The position numbers were made by a program, and so were the translations under genes. From positions 1 to 62,144 of the forward strand of contig NZ_CALPCM010000016.1 in NCBI RefSeq assembly GCF_943193015.1: a stretch of 62,144 bases of DNA, read 5' to 3'. The DNA comes from Hominisplanchenecus_A murintestinalis (lineage in GTDB: Bacteria; Bacillota; Clostridia; Lachnospirales; Lachnospiraceae). Shown here in pieces: positions 15,401 through 23,025 of the stretch. Numbering within the stretch: the stretch's first letter is position 1; every line of letters begins with the position of its first letter. Under the pieces are notes generated by a model that saw only the letters and a program-made list of their open reading frames with translations, did no database searches and was not told where the DNA came from.

Positions 15401-15577
15401 GAAAAACTGATTGAACTGCGGAAGCAGAAAAGGAATCTGGACAAAGCTCTGGAAAGGTGTGAGAAAGAGCTGTCACGTATTTTTGATGATAATAATACAA
15501 ACAGTATGGAGATTAAGGAAGGACTGCTTATAAGGAGGAGTAGCAGCGGAAAGACAGAGTGGGTGATTGAATTGTAG
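15401..15577 (+). pseudogene. 3' fragment of an unknown gene cut by the IS element
   Basis: Open frame of 58 codons ending at TAG 15577: a coiled-coil start (EKLIELRKQKRNLDKALERC) and a C-terminus GLLIRRSSSGKTEWVIEL. There is no start codon or ribosome site, and the transposase remnant abuts it, so it looks like the surviving tail of an interrupted gene. Confidence 0.4.
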
Positions 15578-15619
15578 AGGAATTGTGGAAGGCGGCGGGA
15601 AATTTGGCGATTTTTAAAC

Positions 15620-15648
15620 TTGAATAAATATATAGAAAGAGTTATAAT
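15620..15648 (+). promoter_or_regulatory. Promoter of the Mrp antiporter operon
   Basis: TTGAAT (15620-15625), 17 bases, TATAAT (15643-15648), 52 bases before the first start codon. The only clear promoter seen before 25.1 kb. Confidence 0.65.
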
Positions 15649-15699
15649 CAGAACGGTTTTGAGATAGGAAAAAATAGCTGGTTATGGAGGGGAAAGGGT

Positions 15700-16161
15700 A
15701 TGTATTTCTTATACTTTTTACTATGGGTTATTTTTAATGGAAATTTCACGCTGGAAATCTGCCTGTTTGGGATTGTGATTGCGGCGGCGGTGTTTGCGTT
15801 TACGTGTAAGTTTATGGATTACAGTGTGGCGCTGGAAATAAGTAATTTAAAGAAGCTTGGGAAGTTTCTGCGCTATGTATGCGTACTTATTATTGAAATT
15901 GTGAAGGCGAATTTTACGGTGATTCCGATGATTCTGTCGGAACGGGAGGAAATAGAGCCAGCGTTGATAAGGTTTCAGTCGAATCTTAAAACTCCGGCAG
16001 CTCGGGCGTTTCTGGCGAATGCGATTACGCTGACGCCGGGGACGATTACGGTTCATCTGCAGGGGGCGGAATATGTGGTCCACTGCCTGGATGAAAGCCT
16101 GGCGGATGGAATTGATGATTCTGTGTTTGTGAAACTGCTTTCTGAGTTAGAGGAGGATTGA
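15700..16161 (+). CDS. mrpE: Na+/H+ antiporter subunit E (MrpE/MnhE)
   Basis: 153 residues with two or three N-terminal membrane helices (FLYFLLWVIFNG, LEICLFGIVIAAAVFAF) and the MnhE signature in the cytoplasmic half: IVKANFTVIPMIL and the FLANAITLTPGTITVHLQG segment. Accessory subunit of a multi-subunit cation/proton antiporter at the plasma membrane. First gene of a nine-gene run with spacings of a few bases or overlaps. GGAGGGGAAAGG precedes the ATG. Confidence 0.93.
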   Translation: MYFLYFLLWVIFNGNFTLEICLFGIVIAAAVFAFTCKFMDYSVALEISNLKKLGKFLRYVCVLIIEIVKANFTVIPMILSEREEIEPALIRFQSNLKTPAARAFLANAITLTPGTITVHLQGAEYVVHCLDESLADGIDDSVFVKLLSELEED

Positions 16162-16165
16162 GAAG

Positions 16166-16492
16166 ATGGGAAAAGGAATACCGGGGCTTGAGGGGGCATA
16201 TCATGTATTTTTTACAGCGGCTCTGATTTTTCTTGCGGTGATGCTGGTGCTGTGCCTTGTGCGTGCGATTATCGGTCCGCGGGTGGCAGACCGCCTTGTT
16301 GCAGTTAATATGATGGGTACGATGGTCATGGTTATTATTGCGATTCTGGCGCTGATGCTGGAGGAGGGGTATCTTGCAGATATCTGCCTGATCTATGCGA
16401 TGATCAGCTTCCTTGCGGTCATCGTAGTGACAAAGGTTTATATGGGAGTTTACCAGCAGAAGAAGGAGGAAGAGAAAAATGGCGGTGCTTGA
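16166..16492 (+). CDS. mrpF: Antiporter subunit F (MrpF/MnhF)
   Basis: 108 residues, three predicted helices. It has the family segment CLVRAIIGPRVADRLVAVNM, followed by an acidic LEEGYLADICLIYA helix and a charged tail. It starts 5 bases after mrpE and overlaps mrpG by 14 bases, implying translational coupling. Confidence 0.92.
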   Translation: MGKGIPGLEGAYHVFFTAALIFLAVMLVLCLVRAIIGPRVADRLVAVNMMGTMVMVIIAILALMLEEGYLADICLIYAMISFLAVIVVTKVYMGVYQQKKEEEKNGGA

Positions 16493-16874
16493 ATGGGTTC
16501 GTTTTCTGGCAGGGGCGGTGCTGATGCTGTGCGGGCTGGGGATTTTTGTGATTGAAATGATTGGCGTGTTCCGCTTTAAGTATATCCTGAACCGTATGCA
16601 TGCAGCGGCAATCGGCGATACGCTGGGGATAGGCTTTTCGCTGCTCGGGCTGATTTTGATGAGCGGATGGAATTTTACTTCGCTGAAGCTGCTGTTTGTG
16701 ATTGTGTTTTTGTGGTTTGCTTCTCCGGTGTCCTCGCATTTGATTTCGCGTCTGGAAGTGACGACGGATGAGGAAAAGGAGGCGCACTATAAGGAAATTA
16801 TATTGGGAAAGCAGGGAGAGAAGAATTTCGTTGAGGAGACGCCTGAGAAAGCGATAGAAAGGGAGGATGGATGA
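16479..16874 (+). CDS. mrpG: Antiporter subunit G (MrpG/MnhG)
   Basis: 131 residues with three helices. Characteristic segments are GVFRFKYILNRMHAAAIGDT and FLWFASPVSSHLISR. Small membrane subunit needed for assembly of Mrp complexes. It overlaps both neighbours: 14 bases with mrpF and 8 with the DUF4040 gene. Confidence 0.92.
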   Translation: MAVLEWVRFLAGAVLMLCGLGIFVIEMIGVFRFKYILNRMHAAAIGDTLGIGFSLLGLILMSGWNFTSLKLLFVIVFLWFASPVSSHLISRLEVTTDEEKEAHYKEIILGKQGEKNFVEETPEKAIEREDG

Positions 16875-17148
16875 TATGCAGCTTTTTATGTACATTTTGC
16901 TGGGCTTTCTGCTGGTGTGCGCCATATCGGTCAGCCTGTCGAAAAATCTCTTAAATTCGATTCTGGTGTATATGTCTTACAGCCTGGTGATGTCGATTAT
17001 ATGGATTCTGCTGGAATCGCCGGACTTGGCGATTACGGAGGCGGCTGTGGGCGCGGGAGTGACGAGCGTGCTTTTCTTTGTCACACTGAAAAAAATCCAC
17101 GCGATTATGAAAGCAGAGGAGAAGGAGGGGGAGAAGAAAGATGAGTAA
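16867..17148 (+). CDS. DUF4040 subunit (MrpA C-terminal / MbhD-like)
   Basis: 93 residues, three helices, with SPDLAITEAAVGAGVTSVLF, the DUF4040 signature found in the C-terminal part of MrpA and in MbhD of membrane-bound hydrogenases. Here it is a separate polypeptide, so the classical long MrpA is split. A second ATG at 16876 is possible. It overlaps the next gene by 8 bases. Confidence 0.88.
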   Translation: MDDMQLFMYILLGFLLVCAISVSLSKNLLNSILVYMSYSLVMSIIWILLESPDLAITEAAVGAGVTSVLFFVTLKKIHAIMKAEEKEGEKKDE

Positions 17149-18115
17149 GAAAGTATCTCAGGAAAAATATGAGAAGACCCGTTCCTATCGGATGAAGCAG
17201 TGGTTTGACGGGACGAGGGATCCCTTTTTAAATACAGTGGAAATGAAGCCTCAGAAGGCATTTTCTGAGGATAAGGAAACGCTGGAACGGCGGGCAGAAG
17301 ACAGGAAGGAGCTGCGGGAGCGCATCTATGATACGGCAGGTAACACGGAGGTGCGGGTTTTTCGGAAATTTTACCGGGTAGCCAGCGTTCTGTTTTGTAT
17401 TTGCCTGGTGGTTATGCTCCTGGCGGCAGTGTCGGGGCTTCCGGCCTTTGGAAATCCTGGGAATCCGGTAAATAATGAAGTGGCGGCGCGCTATATTGAA
17501 AATGGCCTTCAGGAGACGGGGGCTGTAAATATTGTTACGGGAATGATTTTGGATTACCGCGCGTTTGATACGCTGGGCGAGTCTCATGTGTTGTTCATTG
17601 CCACTTGTACCGTGCTGATTTTGCTGCGTTTGGATAAGAGCAAAAAAGGAAGCCACGGTATAGGCTATGAAGCAGAGGAAGACCGTATTTACGAACCAAA
17701 AAATGACGTGATTCTCCAGACAGTAGCGAGGATTCTGGTGCCGCCGATTGTGATTTTCGGTATTTATGTAATTCTCGGAGGGCATCTGGGGCCCGGAGGC
17801 GGATTCTCAGGGGGCGCAGTGATTGGAGCGGGTCTGATTTTGTATGTAAATGCATTCGGGTTTGCGAAGACGGAGAGGTTCTTTCATGAAAAGACGTATA
17901 AACGGCTGAGTTTTTGTGCGCTGGCATGTTATGCGCTGGCAAAGAGCTATTCGTTCTATACAGGTGCGAACCATATTGAGAGTATGATTCCGCTGGGAAC
18001 ACCGGGAGCGATCTTAAGCAGCGGCCTGATTTTGATTCTGAACATCTGCGTAGGACTGGTGGTTGCCGGGACGATGTACACGTTTTATGTCATGTTCAGG
18101 AAAGGAGCGTACTGA
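17141..18115 (+). CDS. mrpB: Antiporter subunit B with long N-terminal extension (MrpB/MnhB)
   Basis: 324 residues, about twice the usual MnhB. The MnhB domain is C-terminal: LVPPIVIFGIYVILGGHLGPGGGFSGGAVIGA and four helices. The first 75 residues are charged and cytoplasmic. A further helix near 80-100 and a region resembling the MbhE-type module (LESH-like GESHVLF segment near 150) suggest a fusion of MbhE-like and MnhB parts, as in split-MrpA operons. The upstream DUF4040 gene would complete the MrpA C-terminal set. Confidence 0.88.
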   Translation: MSKKVSQEKYEKTRSYRMKQWFDGTRDPFLNTVEMKPQKAFSEDKETLERRAEDRKELRERIYDTAGNTEVRVFRKFYRVASVLFCICLVVMLLAAVSGLPAFGNPGNPVNNEVAARYIENGLQETGAVNIVTGMILDYRAFDTLGESHVLFIATCTVLILLRLDKSKKGSHGIGYEAEEDRIYEPKNDVILQTVARILVPPIVIFGIYVILGGHLGPGGGFSGGAVIGAGLILYVNAFGFAKTERFFHEKTYKRLSFCALACYALAKSYSFYTGANHIESMIPLGTPGAILSSGLILILNICVGLVVAGTMYTFYVMFRKGAY

Positions 18116-18116
18116 T

Positions 18117-18494
18117 ATGAACTTGGGAAATCTTTTCAATAACTACGGGGAAGCAGTGGCGATGATTCTTTTCGGAATCGGATTTTCCAACCTGCTTCTG
18201 CAGAAGAACCTGATTAAGAAGATTATCGGGCTAAACATCATGGATACGGCAATGTATTTGTTTTTGGCGCTGAAAGGATTTATCGGCGGGCGGAAAGCCC
18301 CGATTGTCACGGATGGCGTGCAGAGCGTGGAAGCCTACATAAATCCGATTCCGAGCGGGCTGGTGCTGACAGGTATCGTAGTGTCTGTTTCGGTGACGGC
18401 GCTGATGCTGTCTCTGACCATCCGCCTGTACCGCAGATACCATACGCTGGATTTGGATGAAATCTCTACGAGGCTCAGGAAGGAGGGGCTGTAA
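18117..18494 (+). CDS. mrpC: Antiporter subunit C (MrpC/MnhC, NuoK-like)
   Basis: 125 residues from the ATG at 18117 (AAAGGAG upstream); a longer frame from 18063 runs inside the preceding gene. Three helices of the NuoK/MnhC type, with GLNIMDTAMYLFLALKG and a long NPIPSGLVLTGIVVSVSVTA helix. It ends in TAATG, so the next gene starts on the same bases. Confidence 0.93.
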   Translation: MNLGNLFNNYGEAVAMILFGIGFSNLLLQKNLIKKIIGLNIMDTAMYLFLALKGFIGGRKAPIVTDGVQSVEAYINPIPSGLVLTGIVVSVSVTALMLSLTIRLYRRYHTLDLDEISTRLRKEGL

Positions 18495-20008
18495 TGGCAT
18501 TTGTACAGAATTTTCCGTTTATGTCGATTATCCTCTCTTTGTTTTCCGGCCCCCTGTGCTCGATACTGAGCGGCAGGAAAGCGAAATGGGTAAATGCAGC
18601 GGTGATCGTTATCATTGGCGGCATGTCGGCGGCAGTGCTGGGATTTGTGCTGGGGACCGGGCAGGAATATGTCTATACAATGGGGCATTTTCCGGCGCCC
18701 TGGGGAAATGAAATACGGGTAGGCGTGCTGGAAGCGGTTATGGCAGTATTTTTCTGTGTGATTATGCTGCTCTGTATGCTGGGAGGAATCCGGGAGCGTG
18801 AGGAGGAGATTGAGGACACCAAGCAGAATCTTTACTATATTATGGTAAACCTGCTGCTGAGCTCTTTGCTGGCGCTGATTTATACGAACGATTTGTTTAC
18901 GGCTTATGTATTTGTAGAAATCAATACGATTTCTGCATGCGGGCTGATTATGATACGGCAAAATGGACGGACTCTGGTGGCGGCGACGCGTTATATGATT
19001 ATGAGCCTGCTCGGCTCCGGTCTGCTTCTGCTGGGAATCTGCTTTTTGTATGATTTGACAGGACATTTGCTGATGAGTAATATCCGGGAGCAGGTAGCCC
19101 TTATCCACGCAAACGGGAGTTATCATATTCCTCTGCTGGTTGCCGTGGGGCTGATGTCCGTCGGGATTGCTATTAAAAGTGCGCTGTACCCGTTTCATAG
19201 CTGGCTGCCGGATGCTTATGGATACTCCACGCTTTCTTCTGCGTCTATCCTGTCGTCCCTGGTTTCGAAAGGATATATTTTCCTTTTGGTAAAGATTTTC
19301 TACCGTGTCATAGGATTTGACATTGTGCGGGACAGCAAGGTAATCAATGTGCTGTTTGTATTTGGTATCGTAGGAATGATTATGGGCTCTGTCAGCGCGA
19401 TTAAGGAGAGTAATATCCGCAGGATGATTTCTTACTCTTCGATTGCGCAGATTGGCTATATCTATATGGGCTTTGGGCTTGGGACTACGGCGGGTATCGT
19501 GGCGAGCATCTATCACATCGTATCCCATGCGGCTACAAAAGCGCTGCTGTTCGTAGCGGTTTCCGGGATTACGGAGGTATCAGGAGACAGCACGGATTTC
19601 TTTGATTTGACAGGCGCGGGTTACCGGAATAAGCTTTCGGGCATTGCATTTACGGTAGGTTCTCTGTCTATGGTAGGTATTCCGGTATTCTCCGGGTTTA
19701 TTTCGAAGCTTTTGTTTGCCCAGGCGGGCGTGGGCGTGGAAAATACGGCAAAAATGCTGCCAACGCTGATTGCCCTGGCGATTAGTACCGTGCTGAATGC
19801 AGTGTATTTTATGAAAACAGTGATTCGGCTGTACACACCTGAAAAAAAGGCAGTTCTGGAGAAGAAGCAGTTTAAGCAGGTGAAAATGACAGAAGAGCCG
19901 GCGAAGTCTTTCGCCCTGATTTGCTTTATCGTATTGAACTTGTTTTTAGGGTTGTCGTCTGAACCGATTATCCGTTTGATTGAAAATGGATTAAATATGT
20001 TTGCATAG
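18494..20008 (+). CDS. Proton-conducting antiporter subunit 1 (MrpD/NuoN-like)
   Basis: 504 residues, about 14 helices, of the NADH-quinone oxidoreductase M/N family. Conserved ion-path residues are visible: Glu142 (FVEINT), Lys228 (IAIKSALYPFHSWLPDA) and Lys259 (SLVSKGYIF). Likely channel for H+ or Na+ across the membrane. The start codon overlaps the stop of mrpC. Of the four large subunits it has the least typical post-Pro loop (DAYGYS instead of AHPVAP). Confidence 0.9.
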   Translation: MAFVQNFPFMSIILSLFSGPLCSILSGRKAKWVNAAVIVIIGGMSAAVLGFVLGTGQEYVYTMGHFPAPWGNEIRVGVLEAVMAVFFCVIMLLCMLGGIREREEEIEDTKQNLYYIMVNLLLSSLLALIYTNDLFTAYVFVEINTISACGLIMIRQNGRTLVAATRYMIMSLLGSGLLLLGICFLYDLTGHLLMSNIREQVALIHANGSYHIPLLVAVGLMSVGIAIKSALYPFHSWLPDAYGYSTLSSASILSSLVSKGYIFLLVKIFYRVIGFDIVRDSKVINVLFVFGIVGMIMGSVSAIKESNIRRMISYSSIAQIGYIYMGFGLGTTAGIVASIYHIVSHAATKALLFVAVSGITEVSGDSTDFFDLTGAGYRNKLSGIAFTVGSLSMVGIPVFSGFISKLLFAQAGVGVENTAKMLPTLIALAISTVLNAVYFMKTVIRLYTPEKKAVLEKKQFKQVKMTEEPAKSFALICFIVLNLFLGLSSEPIIRLIENGLNMFA

Positions 20009-20020
20009 GAGGAAAATATC

Positions 20021-21520
20021 ATGGATTGGCTGATTTTATTACCGATATTTCTGCCGTCGCTTGCAGGAATTGTATTGCTGGCGTCTTCTTTTTATGAACA
20101 TATAAAATACGGACAGACGGATGAAAAGAAACGGAAAAGCGTGCATCTGTTTTCAGGTGCAGTGCTCGCGGTTTCTGCCGCTGCTGCGCTTTGGATTGCG
20201 TGGCGCGGAACAGGGAGTGTGACGCTGTTTTATTTGATGGAGGATATACCTGTTTTTTTCCAGGTTGATGCGCTGGGCAGTGTGTTTGCCTCTTTTATGA
20301 GTATCGTATGGGTTCTCGTGGCAGTTTATTCTTTTGTTTATATGGAGCATGAGGGAAACGAGAAGAGGTTTTTCGGCGTCTATCTTCTGGTATATGGGGT
20401 ATTGATAGCATTGGATTTTGCGGGAAATTTGGTGACTCTGTACTTATTCTATGAGCTGATGACTTTGACTTCCATGCCGATGGTACTGCACAACGGCTCG
20501 AAAGCGTCGATTATGGCGGCTCTGAAATATTTGTTTTATTCTATGTGCGGCGCATATTTAGGGTTATTTGGAATTTTCTTTCTATATAAATATTGCGGCA
20601 CGCTGAGCTTTGTGGCGGGAGGTTCCCTGAACTTGGCGCTTGCGGCGGGAAATGAGGGAATCCTGTTGATTGCGGTGTTTGCGATGCTGATTGGCTTTGG
20701 CGCGAAAGCGGGCATGTTTCCGCTCCACGCATGGCTTCCGGCGGCGCATCCGGTAGCGCCCTCTCCGGCATCGGCAGTGCTTTCCGGTATTATCGTAAAG
20801 GCTGGCGTACTGGCGGTAATCCGCGTGGTTTACTATACCGTAGGCGCAGATTTCCTGCGGGGAACCTGGGTGCAGGCAGTGTGGATGGCGTTGACGCTGC
20901 TGACAGTCTTTATGGGCTCGCTGCTTGCGTTTCGGGAACCGGTATTTAAGAAACGGCTGGCTTATTCTACGGTCAGCCAGATTTCGTACATTTTATTTGG
21001 TTTGTCGCTGCTTACGCCTGTCGCGGTGACGGGGGCGCTGCTTCATACAGTATTTCATGCGTTTATCAAGTGCGCCTTGTTTCTGACTGCCGGAATTTTC
21101 ATTTTCCAGTGCGGGAAAAGCCGGGTGGAAGAGTTGGACGGGATTGGAAAGAGGATGCCCGGGACGCTCTGGTGCTATACGTTTGCTTCCCTGGCGCTGA
21201 TAGGGATTCCTCCGGCGAGCGGGTTTATCAGCAAATGGTATTTGGCGCAAGGGGCGCTAAAAGCAGGCGTGGGGATTTTCGGATGGCTGGGCCCCGTGGT
21301 GCTGTTAATCAGCGCGCTTTTGACAGCGGGGTATTTGCTTCCCGTTACCATGAAGGGCTTCTTTCCGGGACATGGGGAAGCCGTCTCGGCGGAGAAGCAG
21401 GAGGCGAAGCCCGGGATGCTGTTTCCGCTGGCAGTGCTTGCGGCTGCTGCGGTTTTGCTGGGTGTTTTCCCGAATCCGCTGATTCAGTACGTCAGCCGGA
21501 TTGCAGAAGCATTGATGTAG
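20021..21520 (+). CDS. Proton-conducting antiporter subunit 2 (MrpD/MrpA-like)
   Basis: 499 residues, 14 predicted helices. Glu145 (LFYELMT), Lys229 (FGAKAGMFPLHAWLPAAHPV) and Lys260 (IIVKAG) match the conserved channel residues of the NuoL/M/N and MrpA/D families. GGAGG precedes the ATG, 12 bases after the previous stop. Confidence 0.9.
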   Translation: MDWLILLPIFLPSLAGIVLLASSFYEHIKYGQTDEKKRKSVHLFSGAVLAVSAAAALWIAWRGTGSVTLFYLMEDIPVFFQVDALGSVFASFMSIVWVLVAVYSFVYMEHEGNEKRFFGVYLLVYGVLIALDFAGNLVTLYLFYELMTLTSMPMVLHNGSKASIMAALKYLFYSMCGAYLGLFGIFFLYKYCGTLSFVAGGSLNLALAAGNEGILLIAVFAMLIGFGAKAGMFPLHAWLPAAHPVAPSPASAVLSGIIVKAGVLAVIRVVYYTVGADFLRGTWVQAVWMALTLLTVFMGSLLAFREPVFKKRLAYSTVSQISYILFGLSLLTPVAVTGALLHTVFHAFIKCALFLTAGIFIFQCGKSRVEELDGIGKRMPGTLWCYTFASLALIGIPPASGFISKWYLAQGALKAGVGIFGWLGPVVLLISALLTAGYLLPVTMKGFFPGHGEAVSAEKQEAKPGMLFPLAVLAAAAVLLGVFPNPLIQYVSRIAEALM

Positions 21521-21533
21521 AGGAGGAGAGAAA

Positions 21534-23009
21534 ATGAATGCAAATATTATGGTGATTGTTGTGCTGCTGCCTATGCTGGCTGGCGCGCTGGTTTCTCTGA
21601 TTCCTTTTAAGACCAGGACACAGATGATGGTGTACATCGAAAGTGTCGTGCTGCTGAACTCAGCGCTGGTGCTCGCGATGCTGCTGAATCAGCCGGATGA
21701 ACCGGTGGTACTGTTCCGTTTTACGGGAGACTTGAGCCTCAGTTTCCGGCTGGACGGCCTGGGGACGGTATTTACGGCGATTCTGGCGGCGCTCTGGCCC
21801 TTGGCGACCCTGTACTCCTTTGAATATATGAAGCATGAAGGACATGAGAAGTTTTTCTTCATGTTTTATGTGATTACCTACGGAGTGACCCTTGGGATTG
21901 CGCTGGCGGAGGATATCGTGACGATGTACTGTTTCTATGAGATGCTTACGCTGGTGACGCTGCCGTTGATTATGCATACCCTGTCAAGGGAGGCGATTTT
22001 GGCAAGCCGTACATATCTGTACTATTCTCTGGGGGGCGCGGCGTTCGCGTTTATCGGGATGATTTTTATCCTTACTTACGGGACGACCTCGGTATTTGTT
22101 CCGGGCGGTGTGCTGGATATGGCGGCAGTAGGGAATAAGACGAATCTGCTGTTGTTTATTTATGTATTATGTTTCTGCGGATTTTCAGTAAAGACAGCTA
22201 TGTGGCCGTTTTCGGCCTGGCTTCCGAAAGCAGGAGCGGCGCCGACTCCGGTAACAGCCTTGCTCCATGCGGTGGCGGTGGTTAAGGCAGGTGCATTTAC
22301 CATTATGCGCGTGACATATTATAGTTTTGGTACGGATATCTTAAAAGGGAGCTGGGCGCAGTATGTGGTAATGGCGCTTGTGATTTTCACGATTGTGTAC
22401 GGCTGCAGCCGCGCCCTGAAAGAGACGCATATCAAACGGCGGCTTGCCTGGTCTACGGTCAGCAATCTGTCGTATATCCTGTTTGGCGCAGTGCTGATGA
22501 CGCCGCTTGGCCTGGTGGGGGCGCTGTGCCATATGGTATTTCATGCGGTGATGAAAATATGCTCGTTCTTCTGTGCGGGTTCGGTAATCTATAAGACGGG
22601 AAAGAATTATGTGCATGAGCTGGATGGCTTTGGAAGGAAGATGCCGAAGGTATTTATCATCTTTGCTATTTCCGGTTTTGCGCTTATGGGCGTGCCTGGG
22701 CTTTGCGGGTTCATCAGTAAATGGAATCTGGCGAAGGCGGCGGTGGAGAGCCAGAATACGCTGGCGTATGTGGGCGTGGCGGCGCTTCTCGTTTCCGCTT
22801 TGCTCACGGCTATGTATATGATGACGATCTGTGTACGCGCATTCTTTCCAGGGAAAGATTTTGATTATGATACGATTCGGGAGGTAGAGGACCCGAACTG
22901 GATGATGATACTGCCGCTGGTAATCTTTGCAGTGGCGATGCTCGTATTTGGCCTGCACCCGCAGCCTGTGATTCAGGCGTTGGAGTCGGTTGCGGCAGTG
23001 ATGCAGTAG
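21534..23009 (+). CDS. Proton-conducting antiporter subunit 3
   Basis: 491 residues. Glu136 (CFYEMLT), Lys220 (FSVKTAMWPFSAWLPKAGA) and Lys251 (AVVKAG) are retained. The loop after the Lys helix reads KAGAAPTPVTALLHAV, with His in TM8, closer to MrpA/NuoL-type sequences. It follows the previous gene by 13 bases with GAGGAGAG upstream of the ATG. Confidence 0.9.
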   Translation: MNANIMVIVVLLPMLAGALVSLIPFKTRTQMMVYIESVVLLNSALVLAMLLNQPDEPVVLFRFTGDLSLSFRLDGLGTVFTAILAALWPLATLYSFEYMKHEGHEKFFFMFYVITYGVTLGIALAEDIVTMYCFYEMLTLVTLPLIMHTLSREAILASRTYLYYSLGGAAFAFIGMIFILTYGTTSVFVPGGVLDMAAVGNKTNLLLFIYVLCFCGFSVKTAMWPFSAWLPKAGAAPTPVTALLHAVAVVKAGAFTIMRVTYYSFGTDILKGSWAQYVVMALVIFTIVYGCSRALKETHIKRRLAWSTVSNLSYILFGAVLMTPLGLVGALCHMVFHAVMKICSFFCAGSVIYKTGKNYVHELDGFGRKMPKVFIIFAISGFALMGVPGLCGFISKWNLAKAAVESQNTLAYVGVAALLVSALLTAMYMMTICVRAFFPGKDFDYDTIREVEDPNWMMILPLVIFAVAMLVFGLHPQPVIQALESVAAVMQ

Positions 23010-23025
23010 AAGGAGGGACGAGAAG

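Noticed and set aside
18335..19528. Long minus-strand open frame (397 codons) opposite mrpC and the first large antiporter subunit
   Set aside because: His/Gln/Arg-rich composition typical of an antisense shadow, no ribosome site, and the plus strand holds clear conserved genes. Similar long minus-strand frames opposite 22.3-24.2 kb were dropped for the same reason.
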